Position numbers and translations under genes: made by a program. Of a stretch of 64,000 bases of DNA, positions 16,962 to 26,128 are shown one piece after another. This DNA comes from a virus. Each line of letters starts with the position of its first letter. Position 1 is the first letter of the stretch. The stretch spans positions 62,001 through 126,000 of the IMG/VR virus record IMGVR_UViG_3300023235_000008; one strand, 5' to 3'. The notes below the pieces were generated by a model that worked only from the letters and a program-made list of their open reading frames with translations, was not told the origin of the DNA and did no database searches.

Positions 16962-17200
16962 TGAACTTTTTAGCGAGCCTTGCTGGAAAACTATTTGACA
17001 GCCTTGTTGGTGGTGTTATCAAAGCTTGGGAATCAAGCAAGCGTGATGCTACTAATATTGAAAAAGGCGCAGATAAAGTAATAAAGGAGCAACTTAAAGA
17101 TGAAGTTGAACGAGCTAAAGAAGCTGGCGATATTGAGGACGATGTTCGTCGTCAGTCTGATGATGATCTCCTTGACAGCTTGCGTAACCGTAAAGGTTGA
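16961..17200 (+). CDS. Inner spanin-like protein (Rz analogue)
   Basis: A 79-residue protein with a mildly hydrophobic N-terminus (NFLASLAGKLFDSLVGGVIK) and a coiled-coil body ending DDDLLDSLRNR, as in Rz-like proteins of alphaproteobacterial phages. The outer spanin gene begins inside it in another frame, the classical Rz/Rz1 arrangement. The membrane anchor is weak, so confidence is moderate. Confidence 0.55.
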   Translation: MNFLASLAGKLFDSLVGGVIKAWESSKRDATNIEKGADKVIKEQLKDEVERAKEAGDIEDDVRRQSDDDLLDSLRNRKG

Positions 17201-17372
17201 CGGAATTGTTTCGAATGGTTGCGTGTGGACAGACCCAATCAACCTATCCGAAGCAACTATTACAGCCTTAGAACCGGGTCTTCGTAAAGGCGACCGCAAC
17301 ATAAGGTTAGACCTTGAAGCGATAGACGCACATAACAAAAAATATGATGCGAACTGTCCATCAGAAAAATAA
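17100..17372 (+). CDS. Outer spanin-like lipoprotein (Rz1 analogue), overlapping the inner spanin
   Basis: A hydrophobic segment ends in the lipobox SLTAC, so Cys would be lipidated and anchored to the outer membrane. The short mature part (CVTVKVDG...CVW.DPINLS...AIDAHNKKYDANC) matches the pattern of Rz1-type proteins with paired cysteines and a HN..Y...C tail. 101 bases overlap the inner spanin gene in a different frame. Start may be 17100 or the ATG at 17142. Confidence 0.65.
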   Translation: MKLNELKKLAILRTMFVVSLMMISLTACVTVKVDGIVSNGCVWTDPINLSEATITALEPGLRKGDRNIRLDLEAIDAHNKKYDANCPSEK

Positions 17373-17374
17373 CT

Positions 17375-17402
17375 AAAAGGGGGTGGACAAGCCTCCTTTT
17401 TT
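17375..17402 (+). terminator. Intrinsic terminator after the lysis cassette
   Basis: A 9-bp stem (AAAAGGGGG / CCTCCTTTT, one G-T pair) with an 8-base loop and six T's. The promoter for the next gene starts inside its loop. Confidence 0.7.
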
Positions 17403-17412
17403 ATTGTATAAT
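17384..17412 (+). promoter_or_regulatory. Sigma70-type promoter inside a terminator
   Basis: TGGACA and TATAAT are spaced by 17 bases. The -10 ends 6 bases before the ATG at 17419, so transcription would begin at or very near the start codon. Confidence 0.6.
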
Positions 17413-17418
17413 ACTCCA

Positions 17419-17616
17419 ATGAATAAAAAGCTATTTTGGCCAGCTATGGCACGTGAAGAAACCCCCGACGATGTTAGGCGTGGGTGCATGACTTGTGTGC
17501 ATAATGCCTATTACCCAGCAGCTTGCAACCACCCAGATGTAACCCATGCGGGTATGAGTGTCTTGAGAATGATCGTATATTCTGGAAATGGCACAATGAA
17601 ACAGATGGGTAAATAG
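17419..17616 (+). CDS. Small Cys-rich protein, probably leaderless
   Basis: A 65-residue protein with CMTCVHNAYYPAACNHPD, a C..C...C.H pattern that could bind zinc. No ribosome binding site precedes the ATG; TATAAT ends 6 bases away, so the mRNA would be leaderless. It heads the DnaJ-ClpA operon. Function unknown. Confidence 0.6.
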   Translation: MNKKLFWPAMAREETPDDVRRGCMTCVHNAYYPAACNHPDVTHAGMSVLRMIVYSGNGTMKQMGK

Positions 17617-17619
17617 AAT

Positions 17620-18462
17620 ATGGACTATTATCAAGTTCTCGGGGTAGAAAAAAACGCTTCGGACAATACAATCAAACAAGCATACAAGACACTGGCTAAA
17701 AAGCATCATCCAGACTTGGGCGGTGATGAAAATCAGTTCAAACAAATCAGCGAAGCGTATGACACATTAAAGAACCCTGAGACACGACAGGCATATGATG
17801 CACGTTCACAGTTTGGTGGACGCCAACAAAACCGATTTGAAGAGTTCAGAAGTGGTAGAGGAATGGAAGATATTCTACGCCAAATGGAAGAACAAATGGC
17901 AGCAAGAGGCGGCGGGTTTCGTCCACGTCAAACAAAAAACCATAATCTGAACATTACACTAAATGTAACACTTGACGAACTTATAATGAATGAAACCGAT
18001 GTATCTGTTGAAAAGCATTTAAGCATCAGAATGAGTAATGGTGAACGTGAACTTGTAAAAGTCAACATTCCGCCTTATATTCAACATGGCGAAACACTTC
18101 ATATCGCTGGTCTTGGAGATAATGCCAATCCATCATTGACAAGGGGTGACTTGTATGTTACTATAATGCTTAGTCCTCATAAAACCTTTGAAAAGAAAGG
18201 GTTGGACTTGGTTTCTACTATGGTTATCGATAGTCTTGACGCCATTCTTGGGTGTGAAGAAATAATACAGACATTATCAGGAAAGAACTTGAAAGTGAAA
18301 ATCCCAGCAGGGACAGACAATGGACAAGTTCTGAATCTAAGAGATGAAGGTCTTCGTTTCCGAGAAAAGAAGGGAAGTATCTTTATCCAAGTGAGCGTTA
18401 AGACACCAAAAAATCTAACCCCTAAACAACTTGATTTTATCAAGAAAGCAAAATCGGAGTAA
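17620..18462 (+). CDS. DnaJ/CbpA-type co-chaperone
   Basis: Residues 1-60 are a J domain (YYQVLGVEKNASDNTIKQAY...) with the HPD tripeptide at 30-32 that activates DnaK. A Gly/Phe-Arg linker (about 68-100) and the two-barrel DnaJ C-terminal domain (about 107-270) follow; the zinc finger is absent, as in CbpA. At 280 residues it is a normal CbpA length. It lies 3 bases upstream of clpA, suggesting joint handling of substrates with the host DnaK and the phage Clp machine. Confidence 0.88.
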   Translation: MDYYQVLGVEKNASDNTIKQAYKTLAKKHHPDLGGDENQFKQISEAYDTLKNPETRQAYDARSQFGGRQQNRFEEFRSGRGMEDILRQMEEQMAARGGGFRPRQTKNHNLNITLNVTLDELIMNETDVSVEKHLSIRMSNGERELVKVNIPPYIQHGETLHIAGLGDNANPSLTRGDLYVTIMLSPHKTFEKKGLDLVSTMVIDSLDAILGCEEIIQTLSGKNLKVKIPAGTDNGQVLNLRDEGLRFREKKGSIFIQVSVKTPKNLTPKQLDFIKKAKSE

Positions 18463-18465
18463 ACA

Positions 18466-20766
18466 ATGTTAGAAGAAAATCCAGATATCAACAAGATCAT
18501 TGATGCATCACAAGACTATGCAGCAAAACTAAAGCATCAATATGTTACACTTGAACACCTTTTGTTCGGGTTGATCAAAGACCGAGAGTTTTCAACCATT
18601 CTTGCAGAAGTCAAGGTTGACGTTGAAGGACTTCGTGATGAGTTAGTAACTTATATGCGGGATCGTCCAGAACTTATCAGTCGGCATACAGGCACACCAA
18701 AGCGAACACATGCCCTTGAGCGTGTATTTAACCGTGCCTATACACAAGTGTTGTTCAGTGGTCGAAGCCGTATGGATAGCATTGACCTATATTTGAGCAT
18801 CCTTGCCGAAACCAACTCACACGCCGCATATTATCTTCTTAAATATCTTCCTTCTAAAGACGATATCATGGAAATGTATCAGCCCAAGGACAAAAAGGGC
18901 GCAACAAATAAATCTAAAAAAATGAACGAAACCCAAGCGCAAGAGTTGCTTGAAGAATACTGTAGCAATCTTAACGAGATGGCAGATAACGGAAAGATTG
19001 ATCCCGTTATTGGACGTGATGCCGAACTTGATGATATTGCACAAGTTCTTGCAAGACGCACAAAGTCAAACGTGCTAATGGTCGGTGATCCCGGCGTTGG
19101 TAAGACTGCGATTGCAGAAGGATTGGCATTGAAAATCAACGAAGGCAAAGTGCCTGACTATCTTGTAGGATGGGCGGTGTGGAACCTTGATGTTGGGTCA
19201 TTGCTTGCAGGTTGTAAGTTCCGTGGTGAGTTTGAAGAGAAAATCAAAGAAACCATTGAAGCACTTGAAGCACGTGGCAAGTCAATCTTGTTTATCGACG
19301 AAGCGCACACGATGCGTGGTGCTGGCAATGCTGGCACTGGCGGCGGTCCAGATTTCGCCAATATGCTGAAGCCAGCACTTGGTCGTGGCGGAATCAAGGT
19401 TATTGCATCAACAACATGGGATGAATATACCACATCATTCGAAAAAGACCGTGCTATGATGCGGCGTTTCTATCGTTTGACCGTTGATGAACCAACGCCA
19501 GAAGTTGCCAAGGATATTGTTGCGGCGATTTCGGTATATATTCGTGAACATCATGGCGCAAAGGCTATCAAAAAGGATGCCATCGAAGCGGCGGTTGATT
19601 ATTCCGTTCGTTATCAAGCCGATAAGAAACTTCCCGACAAAGCGATTGATTTGATTGATGCGGCTTGTGCAAAGCAACGGTTGCTTGGTAATAAGAACTT
19701 CGTAATCAAGAAAGTTGATGTATTGACGGAGTTAGCCCGTGCAACGGGTGTTCCAATGAATACAATGGACGATAAAGAAAAGTCCGAGAACTTGCAAAAT
19801 ATTGAAATCAATATCAAAACCAATGTGTTCGGTCAAGATGATTCAGTTGATAAAGTTCTTGATAAAATCTTCGTGGCAAAGGCTGGATTGAAATCACACG
19901 ACAAGCCGATTGGTTCCTTTATGTTTATGGGTCCAACGGGTGTGGGTAAAACCGAGTTGGCGAAACAGCTGTCACGTGAACTTGCAATGAAACTGTTGCG
20001 ATATGATATGAGTGAATATCAAGAGAAACACGCCATTGCACGTTTCGTTGGTGCCCCTGCGGGTTACGTAGGTCACGACGATACACCGGGTCTTTTGATT
20101 AAAGACATCAAAGAAAATCCTAACGCTATCATTCTTTTTGACGAAGTTGAAAAGGCGCACCCTGATGTTCTAAACATCTTGTTGCAAATGATGGACGAAG
20201 GTTATGTCACCAGTGCCAAAGGTCAACGAGCAGATGCACGTAACTGTGTTATCATTTTGACATCAAACTTGGGTGCTGCGGCAAACGAGAAAAACAACAT
20301 CGGCTTCGGATTATCCGGTGCAGCGTTGCAGAAATCAGGTGAAGAAGATAAAGAGTATGAAGCATACTTTGCACCAGAATTCCGTAACCGTGTCGATGCT
20401 GTATGTAAATTCGGCAAGTTATCTAAAATGGCGATGAAAAAGATTGTCAATAAGTTCATGAATGATGTTAATGAACTTCTTAGTGAACGTGATATGAAAA
20501 TTCGTACCACGGATGAACTTGTAGAATACCTTGTAGATAGTGGCTTTGATCCAAAGACGGGTGCACGTCCATTGGCACGTATCATCGATCAAGAAATCAA
20601 AGTCCCGCTTGCCAAGAAGATGCTGTTCGAAAAACTTGACAAAGGTAGCATTATTGTGGTAAACTATAAGGATAAAGAGGTCACATTTGACTTCACAAAT
20701 CCCCTTCCAATTGAAAATTTAGAAAAAGAGGCCATTAATGACCAAGGTATTATCGAAATCGATTAA
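18466..20766 (+). CDS. clpA: ClpA-type AAA+ unfoldase
   Basis: A two-ring Hsp100 unfoldase of 766 residues, the length of bacterial ClpA. Layout: Clp N-domain (1-135), AAA1 with Walker A GDPGVGKT (207-214) and Walker B ILFIDEA (274-280), AAA2 with GPTGVGKT (489-496) and IILFDEVE (555-562), then the D2-small domain. There is no ClpB middle coiled coil. NNIGFGLS (611-618) matches the ClpP-docking loop ([IL]G[FL]), and a ClpP gene lies 1 kb downstream, so a complete phage protease is likely. Confidence 0.92.
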   Translation: MLEENPDINKIIDASQDYAAKLKHQYVTLEHLLFGLIKDREFSTILAEVKVDVEGLRDELVTYMRDRPELISRHTGTPKRTHALERVFNRAYTQVLFSGRSRMDSIDLYLSILAETNSHAAYYLLKYLPSKDDIMEMYQPKDKKGATNKSKKMNETQAQELLEEYCSNLNEMADNGKIDPVIGRDAELDDIAQVLARRTKSNVLMVGDPGVGKTAIAEGLALKINEGKVPDYLVGWAVWNLDVGSLLAGCKFRGEFEEKIKETIEALEARGKSILFIDEAHTMRGAGNAGTGGGPDFANMLKPALGRGGIKVIASTTWDEYTTSFEKDRAMMRRFYRLTVDEPTPEVAKDIVAAISVYIREHHGAKAIKKDAIEAAVDYSVRYQADKKLPDKAIDLIDAACAKQRLLGNKNFVIKKVDVLTELARATGVPMNTMDDKEKSENLQNIEINIKTNVFGQDDSVDKVLDKIFVAKAGLKSHDKPIGSFMFMGPTGVGKTELAKQLSRELAMKLLRYDMSEYQEKHAIARFVGAPAGYVGHDDTPGLLIKDIKENPNAIILFDEVEKAHPDVLNILLQMMDEGYVTSAKGQRADARNCVIILTSNLGAAANEKNNIGFGLSGAALQKSGEEDKEYEAYFAPEFRNRVDAVCKFGKLSKMAMKKIVNKFMNDVNELLSERDMKIRTTDELVEYLVDSGFDPKTGARPLARIIDQEIKVPLAKKMLFEKLDKGSIIVVNYKDKEVTFDFTNPLPIENLEKEAINDQGIIEID

Positions 20767-21466
20767 GAAAACATTGGACGATATCAATACTGTTAAAATC
20801 GTAGATTCACACAAGTATAGTGTGTCAGAACACGGAAAAATGTGGTTTAGTAAATTCAATACCCGTATTTCATTTCGTATTGATTCAGAATATGTTATCG
20901 ACGGGCGGCGTAGATACGGAACATATGACCATCTTGTGCATGAAGTCAAAACAATTGCTAGAGATATCTACACAACAGATGGTTGTAGATTCCGAGATGA
21001 TTATATCAGTATCAGCCTATTTGTAATACAGGGCGACGATAAACTTGAGTTACTGCTGGAAACGGTCAAGACATGGGCTGATAACTACGCAAAGAAAAAC
21101 CGTGGATACAAGCCGATTACTATCAATGATATTTCTCATACGATGGTAGAAGATCAACATCAAAGTGTGGTTATTCGCAAAGACACACTACCACATGGTG
21201 GCTATCGCTATAAGATGTATCTTTCTACCGACAGGGCAATGGACCGAGCAGACGATTTGGTGCGTCTTATTAAAACGGACGGGTATTTAACTAGCGACTA
21301 TACCATGGATAGATTATCATCCTCATCAGGGTATTTTTTTTATAATTCACAGCCATTCGTGTGGGCAAAAACCAAAAAAGATATGTTTGCAATGTCACTC
21401 GCAATGGGTGACGTAATTAAAAAAGTGGAGGAATATAGGTTAGAAAATGAAGACAACATTAGTTAA
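20738..21466 (+). CDS. Hypothetical protein between clpA and clpP
   Basis: A 242-residue protein starting inside the last 29 bases of clpA. No known domain. An adaptor or substrate-selecting role for the Clp machine is conceivable from position only. Confidence 0.7.
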   Translation: MTKVLSKSIKKTLDDINTVKIVDSHKYSVSEHGKMWFSKFNTRISFRIDSEYVIDGRRRYGTYDHLVHEVKTIARDIYTTDGCRFRDDYISISLFVIQGDDKLELLLETVKTWADNYAKKNRGYKPITINDISHTMVEDQHQSVVIRKDTLPHGGYRYKMYLSTDRAMDRADDLVRLIKTDGYLTSDYTMDRLSSSSGYFFYNSQPFVWAKTKKDMFAMSLAMGDVIKKVEEYRLENEDNIS

Positions 21467-21773
21467 TAAATTTCGTGAGCTTGGTATTATTCAATACGAA
21501 ACAAAAGTTCATGCCACCGTTAATGCCAAAGGTATCGGATACGAGAAGGTTAGAATCAATAAAGAACTAGTCCTTCAACGAGTAGAAGACGCCGGGTGTT
21601 CCGGTATTAGCCCCCGTGATCCACATATTACCTATACTATTACGTATGGAGATATTCACAGGATTGACGGAATGAATATAGAACGATTAGCACAATCGTA
21701 TGATTTAAATATTGATGGCACACCACGTGCTGTCGGACTCAAACCGGGAAGGAAACCCAAAACAGATGTCTGA
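21447..21773 (+). CDS. Hypothetical protein upstream of clpP
   Basis: A 108-residue protein overlapping both neighbours (20 bases with the gene before, 8 with clpP). The C-terminus is basic (GLKPGRKPKTDV). Function unknown. Confidence 0.7.
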   Translation: MKTTLVNKFRELGIIQYETKVHATVNAKGIGYEKVRINKELVLQRVEDAGCSGISPRDPHITYTITYGDIHRIDGMNIERLAQSYDLNIDGTPRAVGLKPGRKPKTDV

Positions 21774-22320
21774 AGATAATAAAAATGAAAAGAAGTCACT
21801 AAACGATAACGGTATGTATCTTTTTATGACCGAAGTTACACAAGCGTCACTTAAACCAGTCATCGAATGGATTATTGAAGAAAATCTTCAAGCCAAGAAA
21901 AAGAAATATATCACACTTATTGTCAATTCACCCGGCGGCGACGTAAATGCTTGTTTTGCATTGATTGATACAATGAAGGGTTCTTCTATCCCTGTCCGCA
22001 CAGTCGGCATTGGCATGATCGCAAGTTGTGGCTTACTTATGTTCATGGCTGGTGAAAAAGGTCACCGTACTCTTACACCGAATACGTCTATCTTGTCACA
22101 TCAATATAGCGGGGGATCACGTGGTAAGGAACACGAACTATTTTCAGTAACAAAAGAGTTTAATCTTACAAGCAGACGATTATTAGATCATTACACTAAG
22201 TGCACTGGTTTATCAGAAAAGAAAGTTCGCAAGAAGTTGTTACCAGAATCCGATGTATGGCTTGATGCCGAAGAAGCATTGGCGCTTGGTATTTGCGACA
22301 AAATAAAGGAAACATATTAA
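21766..22320 (+). CDS. clpP: ClpP-like serine peptidase
   Basis: The proteolytic partner of ClpA. ITLIVNSPGGDVNACFALID gives the oxyanion region; GIGMIASCGLLMF holds the catalytic Ser87, ILSHQYSGG the catalytic His112, and PESDVWLDAEEA the Asp near 163. The 184 residues match ClpP. ATG at 21766 is chosen (AAGGA upstream, overlap with the previous stop). All three catalytic residues are present, so it should be active. Confidence 0.88.
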   Translation: MSEDNKNEKKSLNDNGMYLFMTEVTQASLKPVIEWIIEENLQAKKKKYITLIVNSPGGDVNACFALIDTMKGSSIPVRTVGIGMIASCGLLMFMAGEKGHRTLTPNTSILSHQYSGGSRGKEHELFSVTKEFNLTSRRLLDHYTKCTGLSEKKVRKKLLPESDVWLDAEEALALGICDKIKETY

Positions 22321-22724
22321 TGGTTAAAAAGAGTAAAAAAGACAGTGTAACCGCTGGCAATAAGGAAACCTTCGAAGAAACAAAGAAGCGTATTGAAACG
22401 TTGGGGCGTATCGAGCAGATCAAAGACAAAGAACTTGATATTCTTAAAGAAGGAAATGATGGTGAACTAAAGGATTATGAGCCAGACTTTATGCTTGTAT
22501 TCCGTGAAAAGGATGGCACGTGGTATTATGGCTCATCACGTATCCTTGATAACGATAACCACCAAATGAATGGTATGAAGGTTTACGAGGTCAAAGACTT
22601 TGACCGTACATTGGAAGACCTACGTGCCCGTCAAAAGTTTGACATTAGTTTACCGAATATGATTATTTGGAAAGACTATGATAACCAAGACGAGTTGGTT
22701 GGTTGGGCTGATCCGTACGCATAA
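22320..22724 (+). CDS. Hypothetical protein
   Basis: A 134-residue charged protein coupled by TAATG to both clpP upstream and DHFR downstream. The middle (DFMLVFREKDGTWYYGSSRI) looks beta-rich. Function unknown. Confidence 0.7.
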   Translation: MVKKSKKDSVTAGNKETFEETKKRIETLGRIEQIKDKELDILKEGNDGELKDYEPDFMLVFREKDGTWYYGSSRILDNDNHQMNGMKVYEVKDFDRTLEDLRARQKFDISLPNMIIWKDYDNQDELVGWADPYA

Positions 22725-23257
22725 TGATTTCAGCAATCTTAGCCATTGATGAAAACGGGGCTATCGGTAACAAAGGTGCGTTACCGTGGCCCCGTAGTGA
22801 TCACGATATGAAATGGTTTCGCAACCTAACTAAAAATAACAATGTCGTTATGGGGCGAAAGACGTGGGATAGTTTGCCGAGCAAACCCCTGCCGAACCGT
22901 TTAAGTCTGATCGTTTCTAAAACTCTAACACAGCGTGATATTGGACGCAATGAAGCCTATGCGATGGTATTGGGGGATGATTGGAAAAATTTTGTTATTA
23001 ATCTACATCTACGCAACCAACTATCCATCCCGCCTGTTACATGTGACACGTTTATCATAGGCGGGGCTGAAATATATAGACAAACGTTTGATATATGTGA
23101 TAAAATATACCTAACGACATTTAAAGGTGTATTTGAAGCCGATACATATATTACCCATGATCTTGGTCTTCATATTGGTAACTTTGAATGCATTCAGCGA
23201 ATCGAACATCCAGAATGTAAAATGGAAGCGTGGGAACGTATACCAGATTATGAGTAG
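22724..23257 (+). CDS. frd: Dihydrofolate reductase
   Basis: It regenerates tetrahydrofolate for thymidylate synthesis using NADPH. MISAILAIDENGAIGNKGALP is the family start; W22 and D28 (in DHDMKWF) match the substrate-binding acid; VVMGRKTWDSL and TFIIGGAEIYRQ are the two NADPH-binding motifs. 177 residues is normal. It works with the thymidylate synthase encoded 1.2 kb downstream. Confidence 0.93.
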   Translation: MISAILAIDENGAIGNKGALPWPRSDHDMKWFRNLTKNNNVVMGRKTWDSLPSKPLPNRLSLIVSKTLTQRDIGRNEAYAMVLGDDWKNFVINLHLRNQLSIPPVTCDTFIIGGAEIYRQTFDICDKIYLTTFKGVFEADTYITHDLGLHIGNFECIQRIEHPECKMEAWERIPDYE

Positions 23258-23843
23258 AGAAAGTTTTGACGATACTTGGCTAACAGAAATGCCAGAGAAT
23301 ATAGGCGATTTTGAACTGTTTGATATGTTGGAATACCATATCAAAGATCGCCTAAAACATACCAGTAAAGTATCATTGGGCGATAATTGGTTCAAGATGG
23401 GTAATGAAGTGGTATCCTATTGGTATGAAAAAAATGGTGAAATATTATTAGCAGCAGAATTTGATGTGAAGCCACAATCATATGTTGTCAATTCGGTAGG
23501 AAAAAAATACAAGGGATCAATGCCCTATGCATCTGACCTATACAACCGTGTGTTGAAAGATACTCACAAATCTATTAGAATTATGAGTGATGTTCAATTA
23601 TCCAATGAGGGGTTTAGTATCTGGGAGAGATTGATAGATCAGGGACATTCAATATCCGTGTATAATAAAAACGAACCGGGTAGGTCATTTAAGATTTTAA
23701 ATAAAAATGATCTAAAAAAATATCATCAAGCGGATACAGATTTCCGTAAATATCAATTTATTATTTCGGAAAGCTCATATATAAACGAAACTGCTGCGGT
23801 ATTCGGCACCCGGCGTATGCGTGAATTAACTGGAAGAATATGA
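23250..23843 (+). CDS. Hypothetical conserved phage protein
   Basis: A 197-residue protein (MSRESFDDTWLTEMPENIGD...) overlapping DHFR by 8 bases. The ORF stays open further upstream, but the ATG at 23250 gives the natural start. The segment NEVVSYWYEKNGEILLAAEF looks like a beta sheet of a small domain shared by many phages. Function unknown. Confidence 0.75.
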   Translation: MSRESFDDTWLTEMPENIGDFELFDMLEYHIKDRLKHTSKVSLGDNWFKMGNEVVSYWYEKNGEILLAAEFDVKPQSYVVNSVGKKYKGSMPYASDLYNRVLKDTHKSIRIMSDVQLSNEGFSIWERLIDQGHSISVYNKNEPGRSFKILNKNDLKKYHQADTDFRKYQFIISESSYINETAAVFGTRRMRELTGRI

Positions 23844-23879
23844 ATGTGATTGGTATCCATATGTGTTCAAATGTAGCAA

Positions 23880-24203
23880 ATGCAAACAGACTTATATGTA
23901 CGGATGGTCATAATGTCACTGTTTGAAATCTGTCCATTATGTTGGCGTGTACTAGGAATAGTGAACATAGACGAGCATCACTTGATTCCTAAAACTTTCA
24001 AGGGTAAAGCAAAAGAACCATTACATAAAATATGTCACAGAAAGATACACGCAACCTTTACTGAACGAGAGTTACTAAAACATTATCATACTTGGGAAAG
24101 ACTTAGGGAACATGAGCAAATCCAGACTTTCGTGAAGTGGGTCCAAAAGAAAGACCCCAGCTACTATGACGGAAGCAAAGATTCAAACCGGAGAAGAAGA
24201 TGA
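23880..24203 (+). CDS. HNH endonuclease-like protein
   Basis: CPLC near the N-terminus and EHHLIPKTFKGK...LHKICHRKIHATFTERELL give the HNH-type metal and catalytic residues (two Cys for a structural zinc, H-H, then C-H..H). The C-terminal KHYHTWERLREHEQIQTFVKW is typical of this small family. It may cut DNA as a homing nuclease or help packaging; it sits just upstream of thymidylate synthase, which itself carries an endonuclease-like insertion. ATG at 23913 (MSLFEICPLC) is an alternative start. Confidence 0.7.
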   Translation: MQTDLYVRMVIMSLFEICPLCWRVLGIVNIDEHHLIPKTFKGKAKEPLHKICHRKIHATFTERELLKHYHTWERLREHEQIQTFVKWVQKKDPSYYDGSKDSNRRRR

Positions 24204-24204
24204 C

Positions 24205-24501
24205 ATGAAAATATTACCACGCTATAGAACAGATCAATGGACAAGAGGGGAAGATTTCCCCAACGAGCCGTTTGTGTTTGATGTGCGTAATTGGGACATC
24301 GCTCATACTATGTACCGAATGTTGATGACACCTAAGTTACAACAGGATCGCAATGTAGTCGCAGTATCCTTGCGTGGTATTCCAACCGCTAACGAACTTC
24401 GCTGGTGTGAAAGAGCCGCCAGAAAAGGTAACTTCAGAATAATATGGCTTAGTACAAAAATGAAAGAAACATCAGATGCAGAACTACCTAACAACACTTA
24501 A
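24205..24501 (+). CDS. Hypothetical protein, paralog 1 ([11 protein letters not shown] motif)
   Basis: A 98-residue protein nearly identical in layout to the one at 46087-46374: [23 protein letters not shown], later [13 protein letters not shown]. It overlaps the thymidylate synthase start by 26 bases. Function unknown; the two copies show an internal duplication. Confidence 0.75.
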   Translation: MKILPRYRTDQWTRGEDFPNEPFVFDVRNWDIAHTMYRMLMTPKLQQDRNVVAVSLRGIPTANELRWCERAARKGNFRIIWLSTKMKETSDAELPNNT

Positions 24502-26128
24502 ACACATCATGGACAACGGCGTAGATCGTGGCGATAGAACGGGCACAGGCACACGCTCTGTATTCGCTCACCAGATGCGATTTGATTTGTCAGAAGGCTT
24601 TCCAGCCGTTACAACCAAGAAGCTGGCGTTCAAAGCTGTAAAGAGTGAACTGCTATGGTTCCTAGAAGGGTCTGGTGATGAAAGACGATTAGCTGAAATC
24701 AATGGCACTGAACGCACAATCTGGACTGCTAACGCTGAAGCTGACTATTGGAAACCCAAAGCAAAGTTCGAAGGCGACCTCCAAAAAGTATATGGCTACC
24801 AATGGCGAAAATGGTCAAAATATGATTCTTGGCGAGATTCTGTAACTCTAATAGAACAGGGCACTAAAATTGGTGACGATCAACCATTTTCCTTGGATTT
24901 TGATTTAGAACAAGTAGATTACACAGGTGGTGATGATTTTGTAGGAAAGATTTTTGATACAAATCAATCAGGGCAAATAAAAATTCTTAAAAAACTTGAT
25001 GTGAGAAATGGCAATTCGTATTACCGAGTTCAATTTTTAGAAGGTATCAACACCATCATAGACTGCTCTCGTCCTAACATTCGTTCAAAAACTGTAAAGA
25101 ACCCATATGCCATGACTGCGGCTGAAGGTGCTGGGTGTTATGGAGTAGTCGATAAACGATCAAAATATTTAACATCAGCATATAATATGTGGCTCAATAT
25201 GATGGAGCGGTGTCATGGTGAAAATACTGAGAAGACACTATTTTATAAACAACAAGGTATTTATGTGGATTCTAAGTGGAGATGTTTTAGTAATTTTTAC
25301 AGAGATATTCATGGTTTGGTTGGATTTGACAAATGGGTTATTAACCATTCAAAATATGAATTAGATAAAGATTATTTTGGTAATAAATTTTATGGAATAG
25401 AATCAACTATATTTCTACCTATGTGGTATAATCAATATATTTTACCTAAACATAATAATGATTTGATTATTGCGACCAATAAGAAATCTAATGAAGAATT
25501 CAAATTCACAACACCATCCTTGTTCTATAAACAAAAAGATATTAAAGATACTGATATGGTAAATAGAGCATTCCGTGAACAAAACGGCAATTCTATAAAT
25601 TGGTCATTTAGCAAAAAATCACCGCCAATCGGATATAAATGGAGACAGCAATTTTTTGTAGATCAAATCGCTGATGTCATTGAAAGCATTAAGAATGACC
25701 CTGACAGCCGTAGACATATCGTTACAGCGTATAATCCGGGAGAACTTCAAGATATGGCTCTACCACCGTGTCATATGATCTTTCAATTCTATGTGGCTAA
25801 TGGCAAACTATCATGCCATATGAACCAGCGTTCTTGTGACCTTTTTTTAGGCGTTCCATTCAATATCGCCAGTTATGCTTTACTTACACATATGATTGCT
25901 CAAGTATGCGGGCTTGATGTAGGTGAACTAATCCTGACATTAGGCGATGCTCACATTTATAGCAATCACTTCGATCAAGTCAATGAACAGCTATCACGAG
26001 AACCACAGGATTTACCAACGCTATGGTTGAACCCTGATATTAAAGATATTGATAGTTTCACAATGGATGATATCAAGCTTGAGAACTACAATCCACAGGA
26101 CACTATAAAAGCAAAGATGGCAGTGTGA
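24476..26128 (+). CDS. td: Thymidylate synthase with large in-frame endonuclease-like insertion
   Basis: It makes dTMP from dUMP. Residues 1-113 and about 391-550 form a complete Thy[45 protein letters not shown], catalytic Cys432 in [12 protein letters not shown], and [18 protein letters not shown]. Together they are about 273 residues, the normal size. Residues 114-390 (24815-25645) are extra and stay in frame without stops. This part resembles a phage homing-endonuclease family: an AP2-like half ([14 protein letters not shown]...V.F) and a Y..W..M..RC...F..F...ELDKD..GNK.Y half. GYQWRK before and GYKWRQ after the insertion look like a duplicated target. The insertion is visibly more AT-rich than the flanks. 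Confidence 0.88.
   Translation: MQNYLTTLKHIMDNGVDRGDRTGTGTRSVFAHQMRFDLSEGFPAVTTKKLAFKAVKSELLWFLEGSGDERRLAEINGTERTIWTANAEADYWKPKAKFEGDLQKVYGYQWRKWSKYDSWRDSVTLIEQGTKIGDDQPFSLDFDLEQVDYTGGDDFVGKIFDTNQSGQIKILKKLDVRNGNSYYRVQFLEGINTIIDCSRPNIRSKTVKNPYAMTAAEGAGCYGVVDKRSKYLTSAYNMWLNMMERCHGENTEKTLFYKQQGIYVDSKWRCFSNFYRDIHGLVGFDKWVINHSKYELDKDYFGNKFYGIESTIFLPMWYNQYILPKHNNDLIIATNKKSNEEFKFTTPSLFYKQKDIKDTDMVNRAFREQNGNSINWSFSKKSPPIGYKWRQQFFVDQIADVIESIKNDPDSRRHIVTAYNPGELQDMALPPCHMIFQFYVANGKLSCHMNQRSCDLFLGVPFNIASYALLTHMIAQVCGLDVGELILTLGDAHIYSNHFDQVNEQLSREPQDLPTLWLNPDIKDIDSFTMDDIKLENYNPQDTIKAKMAV
24815..25645 (+). mobile_element. In-frame endonuclease-like insertion in thymidylate synthase
   Basis: About 277 codons with no stop, lacking intein splice residues (no Cys/Ser at the start, no HN-C/S at the end) and lacking the P/Q/R/S elements of a group I intron. 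It falls in the variable loop between the W of [10 protein letters not shown] and the DQI helix. Whether it stays in the protein, is bypassed in translation or is removed from RNA cannot be told. Confidence 0.65.

Noticed and set aside
23830-23899. Short Cys-rich frame (ECDWYPYVFKCSKCKQ) between two genes
   Set aside because: It has no usable start codon and overlaps the HNH gene; there is not enough to call it a gene.
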